Positions 15,634 to 24,772 of a stretch of DNA of 64,000 nt are shown here, piece after piece (position 1 is the first letter of the stretch; each line of letters begins with the position of its first letter). The stretch spans positions 62,001 through 126,000 of the forward strand of contig NZ_CALMPA010000045.1 of the NCBI RefSeq assembly GCF_937871615.1, given 5' to 3'. The position numbers and the translations under genes are program-made. The stretch is from an uncultured Sphingomonas sp. (GTDB lineage Bacteria; Pseudomonadota; Alphaproteobacteria; Sphingomonadales; Sphingomonadaceae). The notes below the pieces were generated by a model, which was not told the DNA's origin, did no database searches, and saw nothing but the letters and a program-made list of their open reading frames with translations.

Positions 15634-15643
15634 GGCCCAGAAG

Positions 15644-15670
15644 CCCCTCCCCGACAGGGAGGGGTTTTTT
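15644..15670 (+). terminator. Rho-independent terminator of the polyamine genes
   Basis: CCCCTCCC pairs with GGGAGGGG (15657-15664) around CGACA and is followed directly by six T (15665-15670). It ends transcription on the plus strand just before the convergent amidotransferase gene's stop codon at 15674. Confidence 0.92.
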
Positions 15671-15673
15671 GCT

Positions 15674-17566
15674 TTAGCCGAACAGCCCCGCCAGGCTCTT
15701 TTCCAGCATGACGAACTGCCACAGCGTCCGGCCATGTTCCTCGCGGCCTGTGCGGTGCGCCTCGGCGAGCCGCGCGAGCCGATCGAGATCGAACCAGCCG
15801 GTATCGCCCAGCCTGCGCGATTTCGCCAGCGCCGCCGCCTGATCGGCCAGCGCCCCGCGAAACCATGCGCTGACCGGGGTGACGAAGCCCATCTTCGGGC
15901 GATAGAGAATCTCGCGCGGGAGATAGCGCTCCATCGCCTTCTTCATCAGCCATTTCCCCTCGCCATGCCGCAACCGCATCGACGCGGGGAGCCGCGCGGC
16001 GAATTCGACCAGGCGGTGATCGAGCAACGGCTCGCGCGCTTCCAGGCTCACCGCCATGCTGGTGCGATCGCTCTTGGTGAGGATATCGCCCGGCAGCCAG
16101 ATCTTCATGTCGGCATATTGCGCGCGGTCCAGCCCATCGCGCGCCGGCGCGTCACGCATCGCGGCGACATAGCGATCCTCCGCCCGATGCCCGGCAAGCG
16201 CGCGGCGCGCGGCATCGGTGAACAATTGTCGGCGCAGCGCGGGCGTGGTGACGCCGACCGCCTGGGCATAGGCCTCCGCCCCGTCGCCAGCGAGTGCGAG
16301 CAAGGTGGTCTTCGCGCGCAGCGGGCGCGGCGCCCAATCCGCCTTGGGATAGAAGCGCCCCAGCGTCCCGAACAGGCCGGCGCGCAACCCCGCGGGCAGC
16401 AACCCGCGCACCCGCTCCTCCGCCGCGTGGAAGCGATAGCGGCGATAACCGGCGAACGCCTCGTCCGCGCCATCACCGGAGAGCGCGACCGTCACCTGTT
16501 CCCGCGCGAGCGCGCACACCTGCAGCGTCGCAAGCGCGGAGGCATCGGCGAACGGCTCGTCAAAGGCGTGAGCGAGCGGGTCGATCAACCCGAAGTCGCT
16601 CGCATCGACGATGCGCGCGCGGTGATCGGTCGCGAACCGCTCGGCGATGATGCTTGCGTAACCGCGCTCGTCATGGCCGGCGGCGGTGAAGCCGATCGTG
16701 CAGGTCTTCACCGCCTGCGTCGACGCCTCCGCCATCAGCGCGACCACTGCGGAGCTATCCACCCCGCCCGACAGGAACGCGCCGAGCGGCACATCCGCCA
16801 CCATCCGCGAGCGCACCGCCTCGCGCAGGTGCGCGCGCAGTTCCTCCTCCAGCGCGGCGGGCGTGCCCGATGCGCGATCGGCGAAGGACACGTCCCACCA
16901 TTGGCGCGGCGCCGGAACCGGCTTGCCACGCTCGACCAGCAGGAAATGACCGGCGGGGAGTTTCTTCACCCCCGCGACGATACAGGCATCGTCGGGAACG
17001 TAGCCGAATGCCAGATAATCCTCGATCGCTGTCACATCCGGCGCGCGGCGCAGCAGGGGATGCGCGATGAGGCCCTTCAGTTCGGAAGCGAAGGCAAGCG
17101 CGCCATCGGCCAGTTCCACATAATGGAGCGGCTTCACCCCCAGCCGGTCCCGCGCGAGGAACAGCGTGTTCGCCCGCGCATCATGGATCGCGAAGGCGAA
17201 CATGCCGATCAGCCGATCGAGCATCGCCGGCCCCCATGCGGCCCATGCCGCGAGCAGCACCTCGGTATCGCCGTCGCTGTGAAACGCCCAGCCGCGCGCG
17301 CGCAGTTCCTGCCGCAGCGCGCGGTAATTATAGATCTCGCCGTTGAACACGATGGACAGCGCGCCGTCAGCGCCGTGCATCGGCTGCGGCGAGCCTTCCA
17401 CGTCGATGATCGAGAGCCGGCGATGCCCAAGGCCAACGCCCGGCGCGGTCCACACGCCCGAGCCATCCGGCCCGCGATGCGCCATGACATCCGCCATCGC
17501 GCGCACGCGCGCCGGATCAACCGGCTTGGGCGTTCCCGGATAATATAGCCCCGCGATGCCGCACAT
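15674..17566 (-). CDS. XrtA-system amidotransferase (asparagine synthetase-like)
   Basis: A 630-residue glutamine-hydrolysing asparagine-synthetase homologue. Cys2 (MCGIAG) is the N-terminal glutaminase nucleophile, with AHRGPDG and VFNGEIYNY completing that site. The synthetase half starts near residue 240 and has the ATP pyrophosphatase loop LSGGVDSS (266-272). Such proteins in exopolysaccharide loci are thought to amidate a sugar acid or a peptide in the polymer rather than make free asparagine; this 'exosortase A system-associated amidotransferase' is a recognised subgroup. Its ATG shares one base with the XrtA stop codon (TGATG). It is the last gene of the ten-gene minus-strand operon and converges with the polyamine genes. 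Confidence 0.92.
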   Translation of the reverse strand: MCGIAGLYYPGTPKPVDPARVRAMADVMAHRGPDGSGVWTAPGVGLGHRRLSIIDVEGSPQPMHGADGALSIVFNGEIYNYRALRQELRARGWAFHSDGDTEVLLAAWAAWGPAMLDRLIGMFAFAIHDARANTLFLARDRLGVKPLHYVELADGALAFASELKGLIAHPLLRRAPDVTAIEDYLAFGYVPDDACIVAGVKKLPAGHFLLVERGKPVPAPRQWWDVSFADRASGTPAALEEELRAHLREAVRSRMVADVPLGAFLSGGVDSSAVVALMAEASTQAVKTCTIGFTAAGHDERGYASIIAERFATDHRARIVDASDFGLIDPLAHAFDEPFADASALATLQVCALAREQVTVALSGDGADEAFAGYRRYRFHAAEERVRGLLPAGLRAGLFGTLGRFYPKADWAPRPLRAKTTLLALAGDGAEAYAQAVGVTTPALRRQLFTDAARRALAGHRAEDRYVAAMRDAPARDGLDRAQYADMKIWLPGDILTKSDRTSMAVSLEAREPLLDHRLVEFAARLPASMRLRHGEGKWLMKKAMERYLPREILYRPKMGFVTPVSAWFRGALADQAAALAKSRRLGDTGWFDLDRLARLAEAHRTGREEHGRTLWQFVMLEKSLAGLFG

Positions 17567-19089
17567 CAGCGCGCCGCCGTCACGCGATCCGCGACGCCGC
17601 CGATCGGCCCGAGCGCCGCGAGAAAACGCTCGATCGAGGCACGCGCGTCGCGCCCTTCCGCCGACAGATGGATCGCGACCGCCGCCTGATCGCCGCCCAG
17701 CAGCCTGGCCCTGAGCGTGGCGAATTTCACGATGACATCTTCCCCGGTTACGATTCCGCCGGCGCGATACCATGATGCGACGATCCGCTCCACCGGGCCG
17801 GGCGCGGTGATCCGCATCGCGCTGCCGCCGGAAAGGCCCGGTACGTCGGAAACGCGCACCCACACGTCATTCTCGCGCAGCACCCCGGTGCCGAACGCGG
17901 CGAGCTTCTTGCCCTCACGCTGGCTGGCGAACACCGCGATCGCGATATCCACCGCATGGCCCTCAGCATCCATATAACGCCCGAACAGATAATGATCCGC
18001 CGCGGGGTAATGAGGTTGCCATGGCGCGCGCCGGCTGAGCGGGGCGCGATGCCAGCCCGGCACCTCCGGCAGCGCGATCCGGTCCGGCAGCGTGGCAGCG
18101 CGCGCGGCGATCGCGGCGCTCCATCCGGCGAACAGTCCTGCGGTCGCCAGCACCAGCGCCGCCGCGGGAAGGAGCGCGAGCCGATGACGGATCGGGTGCG
18201 CCAATGTCGCCGGATCGAACGCGGGATCATCCGGCGCGCGATCAAACCAGCGCCAGCCGATCGCCATCACCAGCGCCATCACGACGCCGAAGAACAGCCA
18301 GCCATAGACGATATGATCGAACCCGGTCGCCCGCTCGATCGAGGTGAGATGCGCGGCATAGATCGTTCCGAACGCGCGAATGCCGTTGGCGATCACCGGC
18401 ACGATCAGGCTGACGACAAGAAACACCGCCCGCCGCCGCCACGAGGCGAAGCAGACATTCGCGACCAGCACGCCATAAGCGAGCATGGCGATGACGAACT
18501 TCGCGCCCGAACACGCCTCCGCCACCTCGAAATAATAGCGCCCGGCGTGGATCAACACGCCGTCCACCACCGCCGGCACGCCGAACAGGTGGAGCAACGG
18601 CAGCGTGATCGCCACCGTCACCTGCTGCAATGGCGGCTCCAACGCCTCGCCGAACGGCACGAGGAAAAAGGCGTAGCACAATGGAAACAGCAGCCCGCGC
18701 GCCACATTCGCGCCGAGCAACGTCACCACCGCGCCTTGCAGCATCATCACCAGGCCGAGCTGGCGCGCGAAAGCCACCCCCGCCGCATCGCCGAGCAGCC
18801 AGCCGAACCCGCCCAGCGCGACGATCGCCAGCCCCGGCCACCACGCCTGCGGCTGCAACACGGCCAGTTCGCGCCGCCTGACCCACACCAGCCAGGCGAC
18901 GACCGGCCCGATGAACAGGCAATGGCCGAAGGTGGTGCTGGTCCACCAGATCGACACGAGATGAAACAGATCGTCGTGAAAAACGGTGAGGATCAGCGCG
19001 GCCACCAGCGCCAGCGCGATCAGCGATCCCCGCCACGTCTGCCGTCTCGCGGGTGCGGCCACCGCCGCTTGGGCCATTGCCAGCGTCAT
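17566..19089 (-). CDS. xrtA: Exosortase A fused to an EpsI domain
   Basis: A 507-residue protein. About eight membrane segments fill residues 20-285 and hold the exosortase catalytic triad: C193 in VAEACSGAKF, R238 in IANGIRAFGT and H259 in FDHIVYGW. Exosortases are thought to cut PEP-CTERM proteins at the membrane and pass them to the envelope, in step with exopolysaccharide production. After a membrane segment near residue 310, residues about 335-500 form an EpsI domain (PGWHRAP, PHYPAADH, VDIAIAVFASQREGKKL), which is a separate protein in some species. Its ATG overlaps the glycosyltransferase stop by four bases (ATGA). No PEP-CTERM substrate lies in this window. Confidence 0.94.
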   Translation of the reverse strand: MTLAMAQAAVAAPARRQTWRGSLIALALVAALILTVFHDDLFHLVSIWWTSTTFGHCLFIGPVVAWLVWVRRRELAVLQPQAWWPGLAIVALGGFGWLLGDAAGVAFARQLGLVMMLQGAVVTLLGANVARGLLFPLCYAFFLVPFGEALEPPLQQVTVAITLPLLHLFGVPAVVDGVLIHAGRYYFEVAEACSGAKFVIAMLAYGVLVANVCFASWRRRAVFLVVSLIVPVIANGIRAFGTIYAAHLTSIERATGFDHIVYGWLFFGVVMALVMAIGWRWFDRAPDDPAFDPATLAHPIRHRLALLPAAALVLATAGLFAGWSAAIAARAATLPDRIALPEVPGWHRAPLSRRAPWQPHYPAADHYLFGRYMDAEGHAVDIAIAVFASQREGKKLAAFGTGVLRENDVWVRVSDVPGLSGGSAMRITAPGPVERIVASWYRAGGIVTGEDVIVKFATLRARLLGGDQAAVAIHLSAEGRDARASIERFLAALGPIGGVADRVTAAR

Positions 19090-20252
19090 GCCGCCACGCG
19101 CGGCGCCGGCGCGATCCCGATCAACTCGTCCAGCGGCGCGAGTGCCGCGGCCCAGTCATAACGCGCGATCACCCGTGCGCGCGCCGCCTTGCCGAGCGCA
19201 GCGGCAGCATCCCGATCGCCGAGCAGCGCATTGACGGCGGCGACAAACCCATCCGCATCGCCCGCGACACGGATCGTGCCGTCATGGTCGATCCCTTCCG
19301 CGGCGGCTGCAGATGCGACGACCGGGCGCGCCATCGCCATCGCCTCCAGCACCTTGTTCTGAATGCCGCGCGCCAGCTTGAGCGGCGCTACCACCACGCT
19401 CGCCGCCGCCAGCCAGCCGCGCACATCGGCCACTTCGCCCGTGACGATCACCCGCTCCCCCGCCAGCGCGCGCACCTCCGCCGTGGGCGCGCGCCCGACG
19501 ATCGCGAAGCGGGCGCCGGGGATGCGCGGCAGCATCTCGCGCGCGAACCAGATCACCGCATCAATATTCGGGCGGTAATCCATCTGCCCGGTGAAGACGA
19601 TGAGCGGCCCCTGCCCCACCACCGGCACATGCCGCGCGCCGGGATCGTAATGCGCGGTATCAATGCCGTTCTCGATCGCGATGCTGCCGGGGAGCAATGC
19701 CGCTTCCGCCGCGCTCACGAACAGGCGGGCATCGACGCGCCCCGCCACCTCGCGCTCGAACGCCGAGAGCAGCCGCGCCTCGCGACGCATCATATAACGG
19801 GTCAGCCCACGCGCATCCCCGGCATAGGCCGCGAACTTGGCCGAATCGAGATCGACGAAATCCATGATCGCGCGCGGCCCGGAAACGGGGAGATATTGCG
19901 CCATCTGCCCGGAAAAGACGTAGATCGCGTCGATCGGGCGCCGCGCGAGGATATCGCGCACCGCCGCCGCGACACGGTGATGCGCGAAGGCGGTGAGCGA
20001 CAGCGGCTGCGCCGTCGCCAGCGCCTCGATCGCGGCACGCGCGCGCGATTTGGTGCGCGGAACCACGACGCATTCGTCAACCAGCGCGCGATATTCCGGC
20101 GCCGGCACCAGATCGCGCGGATCGTCCGCGAACGTCACCAGATGCACACGCGCGCGCGCGGCGAGGTGGCGCAGCACATGATAGCTGCGGATCTTGTCGC
20201 CGCGATCCGGCGGGAACGGCACGCGATGCGCGAGGAACAATATCTCGTTCAC
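19086..20252 (-). CDS. XrtA-system glycosyltransferase (GT-B fold, GT4-like)
   Basis: A 388-residue glycosyltransferase. It starts MNEILFLAHRVPFPPDRGDKIRSYHVLRHLAA when the GTG at 20252 is read as Met; the segment AHRVPFPPDRGDK is typical of the PEP-CTERM/EpsH-associated sugar transferases. The donor-binding C-terminal domain has FTGQMDYRPNIDA, then the GxxN-type turn RGIQNKVLEAMAMARPVVA, as in GT4 enzymes. It would add a sugar to the lipid-linked repeat unit on the cytoplasmic side. The GTG overlaps the FemAB gene stop by four bases (GTGA) and its own stop overlaps the xrtA start by four, so it is tightly coupled on both sides. Sugar donor and acceptor are unknown. Confidence 0.92.
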   Translation of the reverse strand: MNEILFLAHRVPFPPDRGDKIRSYHVLRHLAARARVHLVTFADDPRDLVPAPEYRALVDECVVVPRTKSRARAAIEALATAQPLSLTAFAHHRVAAAVRDILARRPIDAIYVFSGQMAQYLPVSGPRAIMDFVDLDSAKFAAYAGDARGLTRYMMRREARLLSAFEREVAGRVDARLFVSAAEAALLPGSIAIENGIDTAHYDPGARHVPVVGQGPLIVFTGQMDYRPNIDAVIWFAREMLPRIPGARFAIVGRAPTAEVRALAGERVIVTGEVADVRGWLAAASVVVAPLKLARGIQNKVLEAMAMARPVVASAAAAEGIDHDGTIRVAGDADGFVAAVNALLGDRDAAAALGKAARARVIARYDWAAALAPLDELIGIAPAPRVAA

Positions 20253-21268
20253 CCCAGCCCCCGGCTGATCCACGGGCCGATGAAATTGGCGATCGGCAGC
20301 GGCAGTTTCCGCCACGTCCGCACCATCAGCGCATATTTGGGGTTGAGCGGATTTATCTCGCGCGCCGCCCCTTCGCTCCACCGCGCATAAGCGAGCGGCT
20401 CGCCTTCGAACCCCCAGTTCTTCTTGAACGCCGCCGCGCCCGTGCTTGCCTTGGAGCGCCCGAAATCGAAACGGGTGCAGCCGCGCGCCCGCGCATGTGC
20501 CATCAGCGCGAAATACATCCGGTCGTTGGCGCGCAGCGCCCGCGCCGCCGCCGTGCCGCCGCCCCAATAGGGATAGACCGTTCCGTTGAAATACAGGCTG
20601 AGCACGCTCGCCACCGCACGGCCCTTGTGGCGCACGGTCAGCACGTCCGCATCCATCGTTTCCAAGACCGCGCGAAACAGCGCGCGCGGGAAGACCGGCG
20701 TGCCGAGATTGCGGACCGATTCGGCATAGACCGCATAATGCTCGCCCGCGTGCTCCACGCCGCCGGTCATCACCTCCAGATCGTTCGCCAGCGCCTTGCG
20801 CACCTCGGCACGCTGCTTGCGCGGGATCGCCTTCAACTCCGCCTCGTCATCGCTCGCGAGCGGGCGAACGAAGCCGAGATAGGTGGCGTCGTCTGTCGCC
20901 CAGCCGCGCGGCGCCGCGCCTCCACGCAGTTCGACCGAAGGCAACCCAAGCGCGCGAGCGGCGGTGGCGAGCGCCTCGCCGCCCTCCCCCAGCGCCCCGC
21001 CATCGACCGCGAAACCGGCCGAGACCAGCGCGTTGCCGAATAACCGCGAACGCATCTCGGTCAGCGGCAGCACGCCGACGATCGCGCCGCCGCGCTCGGC
21101 CAGCAGATAGCGCGCGCGCTGGCCGCACCCACGCTCCACCGCCCGGCTCCAGGCGGGAAGGTGGAATGGCGTCGCATCGGGCCGTGCGCGGACGAAGGCA
21201 TCAATCGCCGTATCGTCCGCCGGCAGCGCCTCGCGCACCGCGATCGCCAGTCCGCCTTCCGCGTTCAT
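20249..21268 (-). CDS. XrtA-system FemAB-like (GNAT-fold) transferase
   Basis: A 339-residue protein of the FemAB/PEP-CTERM-associated family, built of two acyltransferase-like folds (about residues 1-150 and 155-330). The second half has LSLYFNGTVYPYWGGG and FDFGRSKASTGAAAFKKNWGF, conserved in this group. FemAB proteins transfer aminoacyl groups from tRNA to peptidoglycan peptides; in exopolysaccharide loci a related transfer of an amino acid to a sugar is proposed but not proven. Its ATG overlaps the deacetylase stop by four bases. The amidotransferase in the same operon could work on the same decoration. No signal peptide or membrane segment, so it is cytoplasmic. Confidence 0.9.
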   Translation of the reverse strand: MNAEGGLAIAVREALPADDTAIDAFVRARPDATPFHLPAWSRAVERGCGQRARYLLAERGGAIVGVLPLTEMRSRLFGNALVSAGFAVDGGALGEGGEALATAARALGLPSVELRGGAAPRGWATDDATYLGFVRPLASDDEAELKAIPRKQRAEVRKALANDLEVMTGGVEHAGEHYAVYAESVRNLGTPVFPRALFRAVLETMDADVLTVRHKGRAVASVLSLYFNGTVYPYWGGGTAAARALRANDRMYFALMAHARARGCTRFDFGRSKASTGAAAFKKNWGFEGEPLAYARWSEGAAREINPLNPKYALMVRTWRKLPLPIANFIGPWISRGLG

Positions 21269-22104
21269 CGCGCCGTGCCGTTCGTCGCGATCGCGTCGAT
21301 CCGCCCCCATTGATGCCGCGCGACAAGCCCGCGCAGCTTGCCCGCCATCGCGCCAAGCCGGCTGTAATGGCGCAGCCTGGAGCGGATCGGCGCGTTCGCG
21401 ACCCGTGGCTGTCCGGGATCGACCTCCCATGGGTGGAAATAGAAGATCGCCGGCTGCTTCTCGCCGTTCACCTGCCGCACCGCGAAATCGGTGAGCGCGG
21501 ACGGCAGCAGCCGAAAGAATCCGCCCCCCGTCGCCAGCCGCCGCCCGGCGATTTCCGCCACCGTGACGGGCAATTCGATCAACGCCGCGTCCGCCAGCGG
21601 GCGCCATGCGTAGCGCGGGCTGTCACGCCAGCCATAATGATCGTGCACTACGGGCGCGACGCTGGAGGAATAGGCATAGCCTTCCTCCGCCAGCACCTGA
21701 TGCGCCCATGGCGTGCGCGCGTCGATCGAGAAGCTCGGCGCGCGATAGCCCGTGACGGCGACGCCGCCCGCATCCTCCAGCGCGGCGCGGGTGCGGCGCA
21801 GGTCGTCGCGAAACATCGCCGCGTCCATCGTGAAGACGCGCGCATGATCCCAGCCGTGGCTGGCGATCTCATGCCCCTCGGCCACGATGCGGCGGATCAG
21901 CGCGGGATGGCGCGATGCGACCCAGCCGAGCGTGAAGAACGTCGCCTTCACGCCAGCCTCGGCGAACAGATCGAGCACCGTGCCCGTATTGCGCTCGACG
22001 CGCGATTCCAGGCCCTCCCAGTCGCTGCGCGCGATCGTCCGCTCGAACGCGCCGACCTGAAACCATTCCTCGATATCGACCGACAAGCCGTTGATAACAC
22101 CCAT
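21265..22104 (-). CDS. XrtA-system polysaccharide deacetylase (NodB-homology domain)
   Basis: A 279-residue deacetylase. It opens with LSVDIEEWFQ, giving the catalytic-base Asp (D10), followed by the metal-binding HEIASHGWDH (H83 and H87 as the His-x3-His pair) and YRAPSFSID. The C-terminal block has FYFHPWEVDP, typical of the PEP-CTERM-locus subgroup (carbohydrate esterase family 4). It would remove N-acetyl groups from the lipid-linked or growing polymer. There is no signal peptide, so it probably works on cytoplasmic lipid-linked sugars. One base separates its ATG from the stop of the ATPase gene; its stop overlaps the FemAB-like start. Confidence 0.92.
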   Translation of the reverse strand: MGVINGLSVDIEEWFQVGAFERTIARSDWEGLESRVERNTGTVLDLFAEAGVKATFFTLGWVASRHPALIRRIVAEGHEIASHGWDHARVFTMDAAMFRDDLRRTRAALEDAGGVAVTGYRAPSFSIDARTPWAHQVLAEEGYAYSSSVAPVVHDHYGWRDSPRYAWRPLADAALIELPVTVAEIAGRRLATGGGFFRLLPSALTDFAVRQVNGEKQPAIFYFHPWEVDPGQPRVANAPIRSRLRHYSRLGAMAGKLRGLVARHQWGRIDAIATNGTAR

Positions 22105-22105
22105 G

Positions 22106-23128
22106 TCAGGCAGCGGCGCCGCGCACCGCCTCCAGCCGGGATGCGGGCGGGCCAACCTCATTCTCCACCCAGTCAACCAACAGGGTGAGCACGCGGCGCA
22201 GCGCGGCATCCTGCTCCTCGATCCGCGCTTCCAGCGTGGCGATGCGCTGGGCGAGCACGGCTGCATCCTCGCGCGTGATCGCGTCCGCCGGCGCGGTGGA
22301 TGGTGTCGCGGTCGGCAGATCGCGAACCGCATCGGCCTGCACCTCCTCGATCAGCGCGGCGTCGATCAGCGTCGCGCCGAGGATCGCGGCGTGGAGCATC
22401 ACGCGTCCCATGAGCTGGTTCACCCGGCGCGGCACGCCGCCGGTAATCTGGTGGAGCAACGGAAAGGCATCGTCCGCGAAATCCGGGCTTCCCCGCCATC
22501 CGGCGATCTGGAGCCGGTGGCCGACATATTCGGCGATCTCCTCCGCCCCCATCGGATCGAGGTGATGGATCGCGATCACCCGCTGGCGCAATTGCTCCAG
22601 CGCTTGCGAGCCGTGCAGCCGCTCGCGGAACTCGGGCTGGCCGAGCAGGAATATCTGGACGAGCGCCCGCCCGCCGGCCTGGAAATTGGACAGCATCCGC
22701 AGTTCCTCGACCGCGGAGATATCCAGCGCCTGCGCCTCGTCTACGATCAGCAGCGTGCGCCGCCCGGTGCGCGCCACCGCGTTCAGCCCGCGCTCGATCA
22801 CGGTGAGCAGTTCGGCCTTGTTGCGCGGCGCATCGGCAACGCCAAGCCCGGTGGCGACGATCCGCAACAGATCGTCCGCCTCGATCGCACTCGACACTAG
22901 CGAGATGACGTTGAGGTCCGCCGGATTGATCCGCGAAGTCAGATGGCCGACCAGCGTTGTCTTGCCCGCGCCGATATCGCCGGTGATGACGATGAAGCCC
23001 TCGCCCTGCGCCAGCCCATAGCCGAGATATGCCATCGCCTTGCGATGCGTGGCGCTGTCGAACCAGTATTTCGGGTCCGGCGTGAGCTGGAACGGCCGTT
23101 CGCTGAGGCCGAAATGATCCTCATACAT
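22106..23128 (-). CDS. XrtA-associated secretion ATPase (AAA, ExeA/GspA-like)
   Basis: A 340-residue ATPase. The N-terminus MYEDHFGLSERPFQLTPDP is a hallmark of the ExeA-like family. Walker A is GDIGAGKTT (residues 50-58), Walker B is LLIVDEAQALD, and sensor-type residues follow at LLGQPEFRE. The C-terminal 50 residues (about 290-330) form a heptad-like stretch, EARIEEQDAALRRVLTLL, likely a coiled coil. There is no peptidoglycan-binding domain, unlike GspA/ExeA. In exopolysaccharide loci it is presumed to power assembly or export. GGGAG precedes the ATG. A 36-base gap separates it from the outer-membrane gene upstream, the largest gap inside this operon. Confidence 0.92.
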   Translation of the reverse strand: MYEDHFGLSERPFQLTPDPKYWFDSATHRKAMAYLGYGLAQGEGFIVITGDIGAGKTTLVGHLTSRINPADLNVISLVSSAIEADDLLRIVATGLGVADAPRNKAELLTVIERGLNAVARTGRRTLLIVDEAQALDISAVEELRMLSNFQAGGRALVQIFLLGQPEFRERLHGSQALEQLRQRVIAIHHLDPMGAEEIAEYVGHRLQIAGWRGSPDFADDAFPLLHQITGGVPRRVNQLMGRVMLHAAILGATLIDAALIEEVQADAVRDLPTATPSTAPADAITREDAAVLAQRIATLEARIEEQDAALRRVLTLLVDWVENEVGPPASRLEAVRGAAA

Positions 23129-23164
23129 CTTGCGAGGCTCCCTGATTTTCGTGCTCCCGCGCCA

Positions 23165-24772
23165 TCAGAACGTGTACCTCGCCCCAAGGAGCCCCTGCGC
23201 CGACCACTGGCTGTCGAAACCGCGCTGATCGTATGTGTAGATGCCGAGCGAGGCGATCGTGCCGATGCGCCCGAAGCGACGCTGATAGCTCCCGGTGAGG
23301 CCGGCACCGAGCACGCCCTGCATCACCGCGATGTTGCTGTTATAATAATTCACGAACAGATTGGCGTCGATTTCCGAAACCGGGCTCAGCGCGCGCGCGT
23401 AGAAAAGCTGCGCGTAATAGCTCTCGTCATTATCGCCGAGGATGCTGATGCCCGGCGCGGCGGGCGGCGCGTAGAGCTTGCGATTGGCATAGCCGAAGCC
23501 CAGCCCGAGCCGCGTCACGCCAAGCGTGCGGGAATAGACCACGTCCACGCCACGCGCGCGATAGACGGCCGTGGTTACCGACTGGAACGCGCTGTTGAGG
23601 CATCCGCCCGCGCCACCCGTGGCCGGTTGCGCCGCGAACACGCAGCCGGCGAACTGCTGCCCGAACGGATCGGCCTGCGTCTCGAAACTGGTCGGCAGCG
23701 AAGCCAGGCCATCGCGGAGCTGGCGCCCGAACGTGCTGATCCCGTCGTAAACCACCGCGCGCACCGCGCTGTCCGGCGACATGCGCCACGCAAGCGATCC
23801 GAAATAGGTTTCGCCGCCGTAGCGATAACCGGCATTGGCCTGCAATTCGAGCCGCGCGGAGGGGCGCCACACCACGCCCGCGTCATAGATCAGCCCATCG
23901 GTGTTATAGGCGATGCGGCGCGGCGAAGCGGGATCGGTGACGAAGCGCCCGTTGCCGTCCAGCACCGGATTGCCGTTGCCGTCGATCAGCGGATCGCGCT
24001 GGGTCGAGCGTATCTTCTCATAGCCCGCGCCCGCACGCAGCGCGACCGTGCGGCTGACCGGCTGAACCACATCGACGCGCGCGAACTCGCCCTCGTATCG
24101 TTGCGAAAGCTGGCTGGCGAAATCGCGCTCCAGCGCACCGCTCAGCGTGATGCCGAACGGCGCGATCCGCCCCGCGCCGACGCCGATCGAGGCCACCGCG
24201 AGATGGCTTGTCGAATCATCGAAATAGTCGAGCCGTGGCGCCCCCGGCGCGATGCCGGTGAAGCCGGGCACCTCGACCTTGGTATAACCGAAGCGATAGC
24301 CGAGCATCACCTGCGCCGGGCCGGCGCTGGTGGTGTATTGCGGGCCGAGATAGACGGAATAGACGTTCGACACATTGGCCGAATTGTCGCTGAACAGCCC
24401 CGGCGCCGCGCCGCGAATGTCGGCGCGGGTGCGGGTCGCGAGGGCGCCCGCATCAATCGAGAAGCCCGGCGCGAGCTTTACCGAGCCGCGCGCGAGGCCG
24501 GAAACCATGTCCACGTCGGCCAGATTGCCGTTCCACGGAATGCGGCGCTCATAACGCGCGCTGATCTGCCCTTCGGCACGGCGGCCTGAAATGCCCGCCT
24601 CCACGCCGACGGCCACCTGGGTCCAGGTCACGACATCGTCGTTGGTCAGATCGGCGCCGATCGCCTGCCCGAGTTCGACATAGGGCGCGACATATCGCGT
24701 ATCGGCAAGCGCCGGCGAAGCGATCATCACCGCCCCTAGCGACGCGGCAAGGAGACCCCGCCTCATCATCAT
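23165..24772 (-). CDS. XrtA-system outer-membrane beta-barrel protein
   Basis: A 535-residue protein with a cleavable signal peptide (about 23 residues, ending SPALA) and a body of alternating beta strands. It ends in ARYTF, the terminal aromatic recognised by the BAM complex. It belongs to the 'PEP-CTERM system-associated outer membrane protein' family and is likely part of the polymer's outer-membrane passage. A Cys pair (CVFAAQPATGGAGGC) may form a loop disulphide. The ATG overlaps the kinase stop by four bases; three consecutive ATGs (24764-24772) leave the exact start uncertain by one or two residues. Confidence 0.88.
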   Translation of the reverse strand: MMMRRGLLAASLGAVMIASPALADTRYVAPYVELGQAIGADLTNDDVVTWTQVAVGVEAGISGRRAEGQISARYERRIPWNGNLADVDMVSGLARGSVKLAPGFSIDAGALATRTRADIRGAAPGLFSDNSANVSNVYSVYLGPQYTTSAGPAQVMLGYRFGYTKVEVPGFTGIAPGAPRLDYFDDSTSHLAVASIGVGAGRIAPFGITLSGALERDFASQLSQRYEGEFARVDVVQPVSRTVALRAGAGYEKIRSTQRDPLIDGNGNPVLDGNGRFVTDPASPRRIAYNTDGLIYDAGVVWRPSARLELQANAGYRYGGETYFGSLAWRMSPDSAVRAVVYDGISTFGRQLRDGLASLPTSFETQADPFGQQFAGCVFAAQPATGGAGGCLNSAFQSVTTAVYRARGVDVVYSRTLGVTRLGLGFGYANRKLYAPPAAPGISILGDNDESYYAQLFYARALSPVSEIDANLFVNYYNSNIAVMQGVLGAGLTGSYQRRFGRIGTIASLGIYTYDQRGFDSQWSAQGLLGARYTF

